A stretch of 64,000 nt of DNA. Source: UBA1181 sp963654355. Its GTDB lineage: Bacteria > Bacteroidota > Bacteroidia > Bacteroidales > Paludibacteraceae. How positions within the stretch are numbered: position 1 is the first letter of the stretch; each line of letters opens with the position of its first letter. The stretch covers positions 71,210-135,209 of the forward strand of contig CAVKBM010000002.1 in NCBI GenBank assembly GCA_963654355.1, given 5' to 3'. The notes below the pieces were generated by a model, which saw only the letters and a program-made list of their open reading frames with translations, was not told the DNA's origin and made no database searches. Shown piece after piece: positions 18,088 through 26,441 of this stretch. A program made the position numbers and the translations under genes.

Positions 18088-18297
18088 ATGGCAACGAAGA
18101 AAATAGACTATAATACCGCAATAAATGAGTTAGAGGAGATACTCAGACAGTTAGAGGCCAACGAACTCGGAGTGGACGAACTCACAACAAAGGCCAAACG
18201 AGCCACCGAACTCATCAAATATTGCAAAGAACAACTTTACAAAACCGACGAGGCGGTTAAATCCATTCTGAACGACAACCAAAACGAGACAGCCTAA
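18088..18297 (+). CDS. xseB: Exodeoxyribonuclease VII small subunit
   Basis: 69-residue helical protein with the XseB pattern: DYNTAINELEEILRQLE followed by the second helix KRATELIKYCKEQL. With XseA it makes exonuclease VII, which trims single-stranded DNA. xseA, the usual upstream partner, is not in this window; its place is taken by the porE-like gene. The stop TAA shares one base with the murI start (TAATG), a sign of translational coupling. Confidence 0.9.
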   Translation: MATKKIDYNTAINELEEILRQLEANELGVDELTTKAKRATELIKYCKEQLYKTDEAVKSILNDNQNETA

Positions 18298-19133
18298 TGC
18301 CACTTTTTCCAAACACTACAGGTCCGATAGGGCTGTTTGACTCTGGCTACGGAGGATTGACCATTCTTGAAAAGCTCAGAGAGCATCTACCTCAATATGA
18401 CTATGTCTATTTAGGAGACAACGCCCGCGCGCCATACGGAAACCGTTCGTTCGACGTAGTATATGAGTTTACACGGCAGGCAACAGAGCGACTATTTGCC
18501 ATGGGGTGTCCGCTGGTTATCTATGCATGCAACACCGCATCTGCCAAGGCGTTGAAAAGCGTACAGACCAACGACCTTCCTATATGGAATCCAGACAGAC
18601 GCGTGTTGGGTATCATACGCCCGACAGCAGAACATATTGGGAACGTCAGTAAAACCAAACACATCGGAATCTTCGCCACCATAGGAACAGTGCAATCCAA
18701 CTCTTATCCACTTGAGATACAGAAACTTTACCCCGAGATGACTGTCACCTGCCAAGCTTGTCCGCTATGGGTGCCACTCATTGAAAACGAAGAATACGAT
18801 GAAGAAGGAGCCGATTATTTCGTGCAAAAATACATCCACCAACTGTTTCAGAAAGACCCACTTATAGACACAGTTATATTAGGTTGCACCCACTATCCGC
18901 TATTATTCAAAAAAATCAAAAAACACCTTCCTGAGAACGTCACACCGATATTACAGGGAGACATTGTCGCAGACAGCCTGAAAAACTATCTGTTAAGACA
19001 CTCTGATTTAGAACAATTGCTCACCAGAAACGGCAGCTGTCAATTCTACACCACCGAGTCTGCCGAGAAATTTCAGCACAGTGCAACGATTTTCCTACAT
19101 CAACATGTGGCTGCACAACATATAAAACTATAA
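18297..19133 (+). CDS. murI: Glutamate racemase
   Basis: 278-residue cytosolic racemase making D-glutamate for peptidoglycan. The two catalytic cysteines are in YACNTAS (Cys78) and LGCTHYPLL (Cys197), with IGLFDSGYGGL at 11-21 and DNARAPYG at 41-48. Normal length. It overlaps xseB by one base and ends the porE-xseB-murI unit. Confidence 0.96.
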   Translation: MPLFPNTTGPIGLFDSGYGGLTILEKLREHLPQYDYVYLGDNARAPYGNRSFDVVYEFTRQATERLFAMGCPLVIYACNTASAKALKSVQTNDLPIWNPDRRVLGIIRPTAEHIGNVSKTKHIGIFATIGTVQSNSYPLEIQKLYPEMTVTCQACPLWVPLIENEEYDEEGADYFVQKYIHQLFQKDPLIDTVILGCTHYPLLFKKIKKHLPENVTPILQGDIVADSLKNYLLRHSDLEQLLTRNGSCQFYTTESAEKFQHSATIFLHQHVAAQHIKL

Positions 19134-19186
19134 CCGACTACAGATTCTGCATAAAAAATCGCACCTTATTATTCACAAAAAAATCG

Positions 19187-19194
19187 TAAATTTG
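19187..19194 (+). promoter_or_regulatory. -7 box for the acyl-CoA dehydratase activase gene
   Basis: TAAATTTG, perfect TAnnTTTG match, 70 bases before the ATG at 19265. Confidence 0.55.
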
Positions 19195-19264
19195 CGTTTG
19201 CTTATTGTGAGCCTTGGAAAATTCAAAATTTCAATAAAAGAAGAATATTTAAGACGAAATATAT

Positions 19265-22200
19265 ATGTCGTTCAATAACAAAGAACTGTACCGTATCGGA
19301 CTGGATGCCGGCTCTACAACGTTAAAGTTGGTGGCAACCGACGGGAAAGGTGATGTTGTATACACTGACTACACTCGCCACCATGCCGATATATCAGGCA
19401 CCCTTCTCTCTTCCCTTGAGCGTATGATGAACAAATTGGGCAACGTGTTGGCATCAATCTGCACCACAGGGTCTGCGGGAATGGGAATTTCAGAACGCTA
19501 CCAACTACCATTTGTTCAAGAAGTAGTCGCCGCCACGAAGGTAATTGAGGAGAAATATCCCAATACAAAGACGCTCATCGACATAGGAGGAGAAGACAGC
19601 AAGATGATCTTCTTCAACAAAGACCTACATCCAGACATCCGCATGAACGGAAACTGCGCAGGTGGAACAGGAGCTTTCATCGACCAAATGGCGGCTATCC
19701 TCAATGTCAACGTTTCAGAATTGAGCAATCTTGCCCAAAAAGCCACAACGATCCACCCGATAGCCTCTCGTTGCGGAGTATTCTCAAAGACTGACATCCA
19801 AAATCTTATCGCACTCAACGTTTGTCGTGAGGATATCGCCGCTTCTATTTTTAACGCAGTGGTTACACAAGTCGTTTCGGCACTCTCTCATGGTTGCGAC
19901 ATTCTACCAAAATTATTCCTCTGCGGCGGTCCTTTCGCTTTCATCCCAGCCCTCAAAAAACTGTTGATGAAGAAACTTTCTATGACCGAAGGTGATGTTA
20001 TTCTTGACCCGAACGCATCCGTCGTTCCCGCTTGGGGTGCTTCTCTCGCGGTCGATCTGAGCCAAAATCTTCCAAACTCCATAGAAGAGTTATTAAAGAA
20101 ATTCTCTCAACAAGGTCAAGAAATCACAATTCGCCATTCGGGATTACAAGCCCTCTTCAAAGATGAAAGCGATTTCACGCAATGGTCGGACGAGAAAAGC
20201 CATAACAAAATAGAGAAAGTTGACATGGCTCAACTCTCGAATGAGAAATGCTTTATCGGCATTGACTCTGGCTCAACCACCACTAAGGTAATCGCCATGG
20301 ATGAGCAAGAACGTATCTTCTTCACCTTCTACAAAAAAAATGGAGGTCGTCCGTTAGAGACTGTCAAAGAGGGTCTTACCCAATTACTACAAGAAGCACA
20401 AGCAAAAGGGAAAAATTTGATTGTGAAATCAGGTTGTTCAACAGGTTATGGAGAAGAACTGATAAAAACAGCCTTCGGATTAGATTTCGGAATGGTGGAG
20501 ACCATCGCCCACTACACCGCCGCCTATAAGTTAGACTCAAAAGTATCTTTCATCCTCGACATTGGAGGACAAGACATGAAAGCCATCTTTGTAGAGAACG
20601 GTGCTATCAACCGCTTGGAAATCAACGAGGCTTGCTCGTCTGGTTGCGGATCATTCATCGATAGCTTTGCGAAATCGTTAGACTGCCCAATTTCAGAGTT
20701 TGTAGAACGTGCTTGTAGAAGCAAAAATCCATCCGACCTCGGTACGCGATGCACTGTCTTCATGAACTCAAAAGTGAAACAATGTCTTCGCGAAGGTGCG
20801 CCATTAGACGATATATCAGCAGGATTAGCCTATTCAGTGGTCAAAAACTGTTTATATAAAGTGTTGAAACTGAAGAATATGGACGAACTTGGCGAGCATA
20901 TCGTACTCCAAGGTGGGACAATGCGCAACAAAGCCGTCGTCCGTGCATTTGAACTTTCAACAGACAGGACTGTATCCGTTTCCAATTACCCAGAATTGAT
21001 GGGGGCCTACGGAGCAGCTCTCTTCGCGAAACGTCGAATGGAGAGTCCAAACTATGACGGACAAAGTCAAAACACACCGCTTGAAAGTCTCGTAGACCTC
21101 AAAGAATACACGACAGAGCAGATGCGCTGCGTAGGTTGCGAGAACAACTGCCAAATTCTGAAGAATATTTTCGCTAACGGAAAGACCTACTACTCAGGTA
21201 ACAAGTGCGAAAAAATCTACACCAACAAGGGTGAACGCGGACGTAACGCATTCAATCTGAGCCTCAACAAGGCAGAATTGGCATTCAAGGGGAATCCAAA
21301 ATCAATCATGCAACAGCCTGTTGTCACATTGGGTATTCCTCGCGTGCTGAATATGTACGAGAATTTTCCATTCTGGCAGGCTCTCTTTACGTCGTGTGGC
21401 ATTGCCGTCAAGAAATCGGCCCGTTCAACCTTTAAGATCTACGAACGAGGGCTTAGTTCGGTAATGGCGGACAACATCTGTTTCCCTGCCAAATTAGTTC
21501 ACGGGCATATACTTGATCTGGTAGACAAGAAAGTAGACCGCATTTTCTACCCATACGTCGTCTATGAATCTATGGAACCTAACGCCAACAACAGCTACAA
21601 CTGTCCGGTCGTTTCAGGTTACTCAGATGTCATTAAGAGTGCCATCAATCCGAAAGCGAAATACAACATTCCGTTAGATGCACCAATCATCAATTTCAAA
21701 GATATAAAACTATTGATGAAAGGCTGTCGTCTTTATATTTCTCAATTGATGAAGGACAAATATGACGAAGTGATATTCCAGAATGCTTTTGAAGCAGCGT
21801 TGAAAGCCCGAGAGGAATTTTCGAAGACATTGCACGACAAAGCCGTTCATACCTTACAAAAAGCCAAGGAAGAAAACCGTTTCGTCATCTTGTTGGCAGG
21901 GCGACCATACCATAACGACCCACTCATACAACATAAGGTGTCTGAAATCATCACCTCTTTCGGTGTCGACGTAATCACGGAGGACATTATTCGCGGTGAT
22001 TCAGACGAGGTGAAAGATGCGCATATCATTCCACAATGGTCGTACATGAATCGAATCATGCGTGCCGCACATTGGGTGGCAACGACCGACGAACCTGTTC
22101 ATTTCGTGCAACTCACATCCTTCGGTTGCGGTCCAGACGCGTTCGTGGTTGATGAAGTAAGCGATTTGCTGAAGCGAGGAGGCAAGAATCTGACCCTTCT

Positions 22201-23551
22201 AAAGGTCGACGATGTGAACAACGCCGGCTCATTACGTTTGCGCATCCGATCTCTCATTGAATCACTCAAGTTCAAATCAGACGTCAACGGAGAGAATGTC
22301 AAATACGAGTTTAAGACCACACCATCGTACACGGAAGCAGACCGAGGAAGGAAGATTCTTTGCACCTATTTCTCGGAATTCCATTCTCCGTTCATTCCTC
22401 CATTGTTCAAGTTAATGGGCTATGAAGTGGAGAACATGCCACCAAGCAATGCGGATTCCGCCAAATATGGTTTGACCTACGCCAACAATGAGGTATGCTA
22501 CCCTGCCACTTTAGTGGTGGGCGACTGCATCCGAGCATTACAGTCGGGCAAATATGACCGCAACAAAATCACCTTTGCGATTACGCAAACCGGAGGTCAG
22601 TGTCGAGCTACCAACTATATCGCCCTCATTAAAAAGGCGTTGTTGGCAGCAGGATATGGCGATATTCCCGTTATCTCCATATCCATCATGAACACCATCA
22701 ATGATCAGCCAGGATTCAAACCCGACTTGAAAAAAGCCTTTAAAGTAACTCTCTATATGCTCTTCTATGCCGACGCAATTGCGAAGATGTATTACGCATC
22801 GGCAGTGCGCGAGAAAAAGCAGGGAGAAGCATCTGCCTTGAAAGAAGAATATCTGAAACGAGGAGTTGAAGTCATTGAGCAGAAGAAGACCAAAGAATTA
22901 CTGAAACTGCTGGAAGAGGCGGCAAAACGATTCGATGAAATCACACAGACCAAGGCAGTGCCACGCATTGGTATCGTAGGAGAAATCTTCATCAAGTACA
23001 ACTCATTCGGTCACCAACACATTGTCGACTGGTTGGTGAAAGAAGGCATTGAGCCTGTCATTCCATCGCTAAACGAGTTCTTCACCCAGTTCTTCCCGAA
23101 TGCAAAATTCAACGAGAAGAACTACTTAGATGAAAAGCGTTCATTCTTCGTGAAAGCGTTGACGATGTTGGGCAAGGCCTATATTACACACTTAGAGAAA
23201 AAGATAGACAAGGCCGCATCAAAATTCCGTTACTACGAGAAAATAACCAATATAGACGAAGAGGCTAAGCGAGCATCTAAGATTGTCAGCCTGGCGGCTC
23301 AATTTGGCGAAGGGTGGCTGATACCAGCCGAATTGGCATCATTTGCAGAGCGAGGCATCAACGCAGCCGTCAGTCTGCAGCCATTCGGATGCATCGCCAA
23401 CCACATCATCTCGAAAGGAATTGAGAAGAAGGTGAAAGATATCTATCCGAACCTCAACATCCTCTTCCTTGACTTTGATGGCGGTGTCAGTGAGGTGAAC
23501 GTCCTCAACCGACTTCATTTCATCGCAAAAGCAGCAAAATCAAGCATTTGA
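19265..23551 (+). CDS. Giant acyl-CoA dehydratase activase: two BadF/HgdC ATPase domains plus DUF2229 and HgdB-like region
   Basis: 1428-residue cytosolic protein of the BadF/BadG/BcrA/BcrD (ASKHA) ATPase family, whose simple members inject a high-energy electron into 2-hydroxyacyl-CoA dehydratases or benzoyl-CoA reductases at the cost of ATP. Two ATPase domains are fused: GLDAGSTTLK (12-21) and GIDSGSTTTK (332-341). Each keeps the pair of cysteines expected to hold the intersubunit 4Fe-4S cluster: Cys131 and Cys170, and Cys457 (or 461) and Cys496. Then comes a small cysteine cluster RCVGCENNC (621-629), a DUF2229 region (about 670-900), and a C-terminal part resembling the dehydratase subunit with GGQCRATNY. 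Thus activator and acceptor seem to be in one chain. Real substrate unknown; no fermentation genes adjoin. The length is usual for this Bacteroidota/Clostridia family. Confidence 0.85.
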   Translation: MSFNNKELYRIGLDAGSTTLKLVATDGKGDVVYTDYTRHHADISGTLLSSLERMMNKLGNVLASICTTGSAGMGISERYQLPFVQEVVAATKVIEEKYPNTKTLIDIGGEDSKMIFFNKDLHPDIRMNGNCAGGTGAFIDQMAAILNVNVSELSNLAQKATTIHPIASRCGVFSKTDIQNLIALNVCREDIAASIFNAVVTQVVSALSHGCDILPKLFLCGGPFAFIPALKKLLMKKLSMTEGDVILDPNASVVPAWGASLAVDLSQNLPNSIEELLKKFSQQGQEITIRHSGLQALFKDESDFTQWSDEKSHNKIEKVDMAQLSNEKCFIGIDSGSTTTKVIAMDEQERIFFTFYKKNGGRPLETVKEGLTQLLQEAQAKGKNLIVKSGCSTGYGEELIKTAFGLDFGMVETIAHYTAAYKLDSKVSFILDIGGQDMKAIFVENGAINRLEINEACSSGCGSFIDSFAKSLDCPISEFVERACRSKNPSDLGTRCTVFMNSKVKQCLREGAPLDDISAGLAYSVVKNCLYKVLKLKNMDELGEHIVLQGGTMRNKAVVRAFELSTDRTVSVSNYPELMGAYGAALFAKRRMESPNYDGQSQNTPLESLVDLKEYTTEQMRCVGCENNCQILKNIFANGKTYYSGNKCEKIYTNKGERGRNAFNLSLNKAELAFKGNPKSIMQQPVVTLGIPRVLNMYENFPFWQALFTSCGIAVKKSARSTFKIYERGLSSVMADNICFPAKLVHGHILDLVDKKVDRIFYPYVVYESMEPNANNSYNCPVVSGYSDVIKSAINPKAKYNIPLDAPIINFKDIKLLMKGCRLYISQLMKDKYDEVIFQNAFEAALKAREEFSKTLHDKAVHTLQKAKEENRFVILLAGRPYHNDPLIQHKVSEIITSFGVDVITEDIIRGDSDEVKDAHIIPQWSYMNRIMRAAHWVATTDEPVHFVQLTSFGCGPDAFVVDEVSDLLKRGGKNLTLLKVDDVNNAGSLRLRIRSLIESLKFKSDVNGENVKYEFKTTPSYTEADRGRKILCTYFSEFHSPFIPPLFKLMGYEVENMPPSNADSAKYGLTYANNEVCYPATLVVGDCIRALQSGKYDRNKITFAITQTGGQCRATNYIALIKKALLAAGYGDIPVISISIMNTINDQPGFKPDLKKAFKVTLYMLFYADAIAKMYYASAVREKKQGEASALKEEYLKRGVEVIEQKKTKELLKLLEEAAKRFDEITQTKAVPRIGIVGEIFIKYNSFGHQHIVDWLVKEGIEPVIPSLNEFFTQFFPNAKFNEKNYLDEKRSFFVKALTMLGKAYITHLEKKIDKAASKFRYYEKITNIDEEAKRASKIVSLAAQFGEGWLIPAELASFAERGINAAVSLQPFGCIANHIISKGIEKKVKDIYPNLNILFLDFDGGVSEVNVLNRLHFIAKAAKSSI

Positions 23552-23658
23552 TTCTAACGGAAAATCAACATCATTATGGTATCTTTGCCAAGACATGAAT
23601 GTAGGTTGCCATAAAATGGAAAGTGGAGAATTGAACGAAATCTACACAAGTTTCCGGA

Positions 23659-23689
23659 GTAGATAGGGTTACTTTTATCCCCTATCTAC
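23659..23689. terminator. Hairpin between activase gene and BASS-like gene, overlapping the latter's 3' end
   Basis: GTAGATAGGG pairs perfectly with CCCTATCTAC around an 11-base loop. It lies 108 bases after the activase stop and includes the last codons of the convergent BASS-like gene. T runs are short on both sides, so termination strength is uncertain. Confidence 0.45.
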
Positions 23690-24637
23690 TTTGACACCGC
23701 GACGATGTTTCCAAAGTTGAAAAGAATTAACTAAATTCTGCCATAAAACGTAGGTGGCAGGAGCGACAGCGATGATTGGATTGAAGAAAGTCTGAGCCAT
23801 CCAAATAGCCAAAATCGTGTTTTTCTGACCCAAAGCCTGACCCGAGGAGACGCGATTATGGAATTTACCTCCCCACCAACGCCCAAAAGTAAATTGAGCC
23901 AAACACATCAGTAAAGCCATCAAAGCCACGTTGAGAGAAGCCCTCAAGTTCGAACTATCCATCTCCCAAAGGTCTGTCGTCGTACGAGCCATCAAAAGCA
24001 CCAATGCGATTGTCCATAGCCAGAAAGAGATGCCTTGACGTTGTTTGAAAAAAGTATAGATAGAAGGTACAAGATAGCGAAGAATCATAGCGACAGCGAA
24101 CGGCCCGAAAATCAGTGGAAAAGCCTTACCACAGATGGTTGAAAAAGCGTCTATAAACGTCATCTCAGCAGTCCCCGCTCCGTGCGCACCAATCAGAGAG
24201 AAATAGACTGGAGCGAAGAAAGCCACCAGAAGGTTGCTCGACACACTGTAGGTAATCAAACCCGCGACACTGCCCCCTAAAAGTCCCGTGATGACCGGAG
24301 CAGAAGTAGCAGTTGGAGCAATCAAGCAGATCAAAGCTGCTTCAGCCATATTCTCATCAATAAAGCGGAAAAGAAGATAGAAAACCATACAGAACGTAAA
24401 CTGGAACAACAGCATATAAAGATGCCATTTCTTCAAGCGAAAAGACTTGAAATCCACCTTACAATAGACAATGAAGAGCATGACAAAGAGCATATATTTC
24501 GTGATGAAAGTAATGTCTTGCAGCGGTTTGTCCATAAAATACTTTGTAATATAAGAGACGTCTGTAAAGAACGAGTGAAACACAATACCGATCATCATCG
24601 AGATGAACAGTGCATACGTTTTTAAAAAATTAATCAT
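23675..24637 (-). CDS. BASS-like (bile acid:sodium symporter superfamily) membrane transporter
   Basis: 320-residue membrane protein with nine or ten helices. CLIAPTATSAPVITGLLGG (112-130 region) and the later SSGQALGQKNTILAIWMA with AVAPATYVLWQN match the crossover regions of BASS family transporters, which move organic anions with sodium. The N-terminus has one or two extra helices and an odd charged loop KVDFKSFRLKKWH. It stands alone, divergent from the dcm gene, and has its own promoter box. Substrate unknown; bile acid itself should not be assumed. Confidence 0.7.
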   Translation of the reverse strand: MINFLKTYALFISMMIGIVFHSFFTDVSYITKYFMDKPLQDITFITKYMLFVMLFIVYCKVDFKSFRLKKWHLYMLLFQFTFCMVFYLLFRFIDENMAEAALICLIAPTATSAPVITGLLGGSVAGLITYSVSSNLLVAFFAPVYFSLIGAHGAGTAEMTFIDAFSTICGKAFPLIFGPFAVAMILRYLVPSIYTFFKQRQGISFWLWTIALVLLMARTTTDLWEMDSSNLRASLNVALMALLMCLAQFTFGRWWGGKFHNRVSSGQALGQKNTILAIWMAQTFFNPIIAVAPATYVLWQNLVNSFQLWKHRRGVKVDRG

Positions 24638-24664
24638 TTCTTTGTTCTACTAAAAATAACAACG

Positions 24665-24672
24665 CAAAGTTA
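24665..24672 (-). promoter_or_regulatory. -7 box for the BASS-like gene
   Basis: Minus-strand TAACTTTG, perfect TAnnTTTG match, 27 bases upstream of the ATG at 24637. Confidence 0.55.
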
Positions 24673-24725
24673 GGAATTTTAAGGGTAAAACGTCTTCATC
24701 AATTCCGAGTTCTTTGATATTTGAA

Positions 24726-24733
24726 TATCTTTG
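24726..24733 (+). promoter_or_regulatory. -7 box for the cytosine methyltransferase gene
   Basis: TATCTTTG, perfect TAnnTTTG match, 25 bases before the ATG at 24759. Confidence 0.55.
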
Positions 24734-24758
24734 CGGAATATGAAGAGCCATTTCTGAA

Positions 24759-26066
24759 ATGAACGATATAATATCCAATTTTCCATACAATATTCAAAAC
24801 CACAACATTTATAAACAACCACGAGGGGTACAGCCTCTGCACCTTCTAAGCCTCTTTTCTGGCTGTGGTGGTATGGACCTCGGCTTTGAAGGACAATTTA
24901 TCGCCCATCGCAAATCATTTGCAGAGGGTAATCCGTTAGTAGACCATCAAATGAACGAGGAGTGGGTGATGCTGAAGCGAAATCGTTTTGAAACCGTTTT
25001 TGCCAATGATATTTTGGATGAGGCACAGGTGGCTTGGACTAACTACATGCGTCGATTCGGCTACGAAGAGAGCCGATTTCACAAAACAAGTATTGTAGAA
25101 CTCGTGAAACTGCACAATAGCGGTGTTGAGGTTTTCCCCAAAAACATTGATGTTGTGGTAGGCGGATTTCCCTGTCAGGATTTCAGTGTGGCAGGCAAAC
25201 GAAAAGGCTTCAATTCGGACAAAGACGATTATGGGAAGAAACGAGAAAGCGACGAGCCATCGGAAGAGACACGCGGAAAACTCTACTTTTGGATGAAGCA
25301 GGTAATTGACATTGTGAGACCCAAGATCTTTGTGGCTGAAAACGTCAAAGGATTAGTCAACCTTGGAGATGTGAAAGACATTATCCAGAAAGACTTTGCC
25401 AGCGCCGATGGGAATGGCTATATTGTGTTACCACCACAAGTCTTACACGCAGGCGATTTCGGCGTTCCCGAAAGCAGAGAACGTGTGATTTTTATCGGCA
25501 TCAGAAGGGAGGCATTAACCGAAGAAGCTCTGAAAGCACTACAAAACGAGGTTATTCCTGAAGAATTCAATCCCTACCCGAAGCCTACGCATAGCGCAAC
25601 AAATAAGGACTCTAAACTTCTGCCCATTGTTACGACAAAAGATATATTGTCAGGATTAGAAGAGCCAAATGAGACAACGGACGAATCACAACGAACCTTC
25701 TCCAAAGCAAAATTTATGGGAAAAGGGCAAGGGCAGACAGAGATAAAATGGGATGGATTAGGCCCAACAATACGTTCGGAACACCACGGCAACATAGAAT
25801 TTCGTCGTCTCTCAGCCGAACATGGGGGCAAACACGCTGAAGAATTAAGCTTAGGTTTGCCTGAACGGCGACTGACTCCTCGCGAGTGTGCTCTTATTCA
25901 AACCTTTCCACCCGATTACGAGTTCGTTATGAAGAGTGAAAAGGAGAAAAGCTATCGCCTCAGTGCCTCCGCAGCATACAAAGTGATTGGCAACGCCGTT
26001 CCACCAGTGCTGGCGTTTCATATTGCGAATCGATTAGAGTCTGTATGGGTAAAATACTTTGGATAA
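24759..26066 (+). CDS. dcm: DNA (cytosine-5) methyltransferase, Dcm type, no visible restriction partner
   Basis: 435-residue C5-cytosine methyltransferase. Ordered motifs are intact: I LSLFSGCGGMDLG (30-42), IV GGFPCQDFSV with catalytic Cys139, VI FVAENVKGL (191-199), VIII near EFRRLSAEHGG, IX/X LTPRECALIQTFP and YKVIGNAVPP. The target recognition region between VIII and IX is short (about 50-60 residues if counted from the ESRERVIFIGIRR motif it is nearer 130), so specificity cannot be guessed. No endonuclease or Vsr gene adjoins; the flanking genes are a transporter and a YeaQ-like protein. It has its own promoter box and terminator, as a one-gene unit. It may be an orphan epigenetic enzyme or the survivor of a restriction-modification system. 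Confidence 0.93.
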   Translation: MNDIISNFPYNIQNHNIYKQPRGVQPLHLLSLFSGCGGMDLGFEGQFIAHRKSFAEGNPLVDHQMNEEWVMLKRNRFETVFANDILDEAQVAWTNYMRRFGYEESRFHKTSIVELVKLHNSGVEVFPKNIDVVVGGFPCQDFSVAGKRKGFNSDKDDYGKKRESDEPSEETRGKLYFWMKQVIDIVRPKIFVAENVKGLVNLGDVKDIIQKDFASADGNGYIVLPPQVLHAGDFGVPESRERVIFIGIRREALTEEALKALQNEVIPEEFNPYPKPTHSATNKDSKLLPIVTTKDILSGLEEPNETTDESQRTFSKAKFMGKGQGQTEIKWDGLGPTIRSEHHGNIEFRRLSAEHGGKHAEELSLGLPERRLTPRECALIQTFPPDYEFVMKSEKEKSYRLSASAAYKVIGNAVPPVLAFHIANRLESVWVKYFG

Positions 26067-26072
26067 TCCACT

Positions 26073-26110
26073 AAAAACCGCTATGGCACCAAGTTCCATA
26101 GCGGTTTTTT
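26073..26110. terminator. Intrinsic terminator between dcm and yeaQ-like gene
   Basis: AAAAACCGCTATGG pairs with CCATAGCGGTTTTT around a nine-base loop, with T run on the plus strand and an A run that serves the minus strand. Confidence 0.85.
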
Positions 26111-26145
26111 CTGTCAAAAGGACAAAAAATCCTTTGAAATTCTGC

Positions 26146-26391
26146 TTATTTCTTAATCAAAGAAAGAACAAACAATAGGATTACGGCTCCTAATGCTGAA
26201 GTAATGATTTCTCCTACATACGGAACTGGAATAGCTTTGCTTAAAGTATCGCCTAACAACCAACCACCAATCACTCCACCGACAATACCAATCAAGAGGT
26301 TAATCAACAATCCATGACTTGCACCTGAAAAGAGCTTGCTACCCAAAAATCCGGCAACTGCTCCGATAATCAAATAGATGATTATACTCAT
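26146..26391 (-). CDS. GlsB/YeaQ/YmgE family small membrane protein
   Basis: 81-residue protein of the transglycosylase-associated (YeaQ/YmgE) family: three membrane helices rich in glycine, including IGAVAGFLGSKLFSG, NLLIGIVGGVIGGWL and a C-terminal ALGAVILLFVLSLIKK. Members are often stress induced; the biochemical role is unknown. It lies 50 bases after proA on the same strand and may be read through from the pro operon or be separate. Confidence 0.88.
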   Translation of the reverse strand: MSIIIYLIIGAVAGFLGSKLFSGASHGLLINLLIGIVGGVIGGWLLGDTLSKAIPVPYVGEIITSALGAVILLFVLSLIKK

Positions 26392-26441
26392 AATCTTGTT
26401 TAATTTAAATTAGTATTTTGCTTTACATTATTTCTTCAGAT

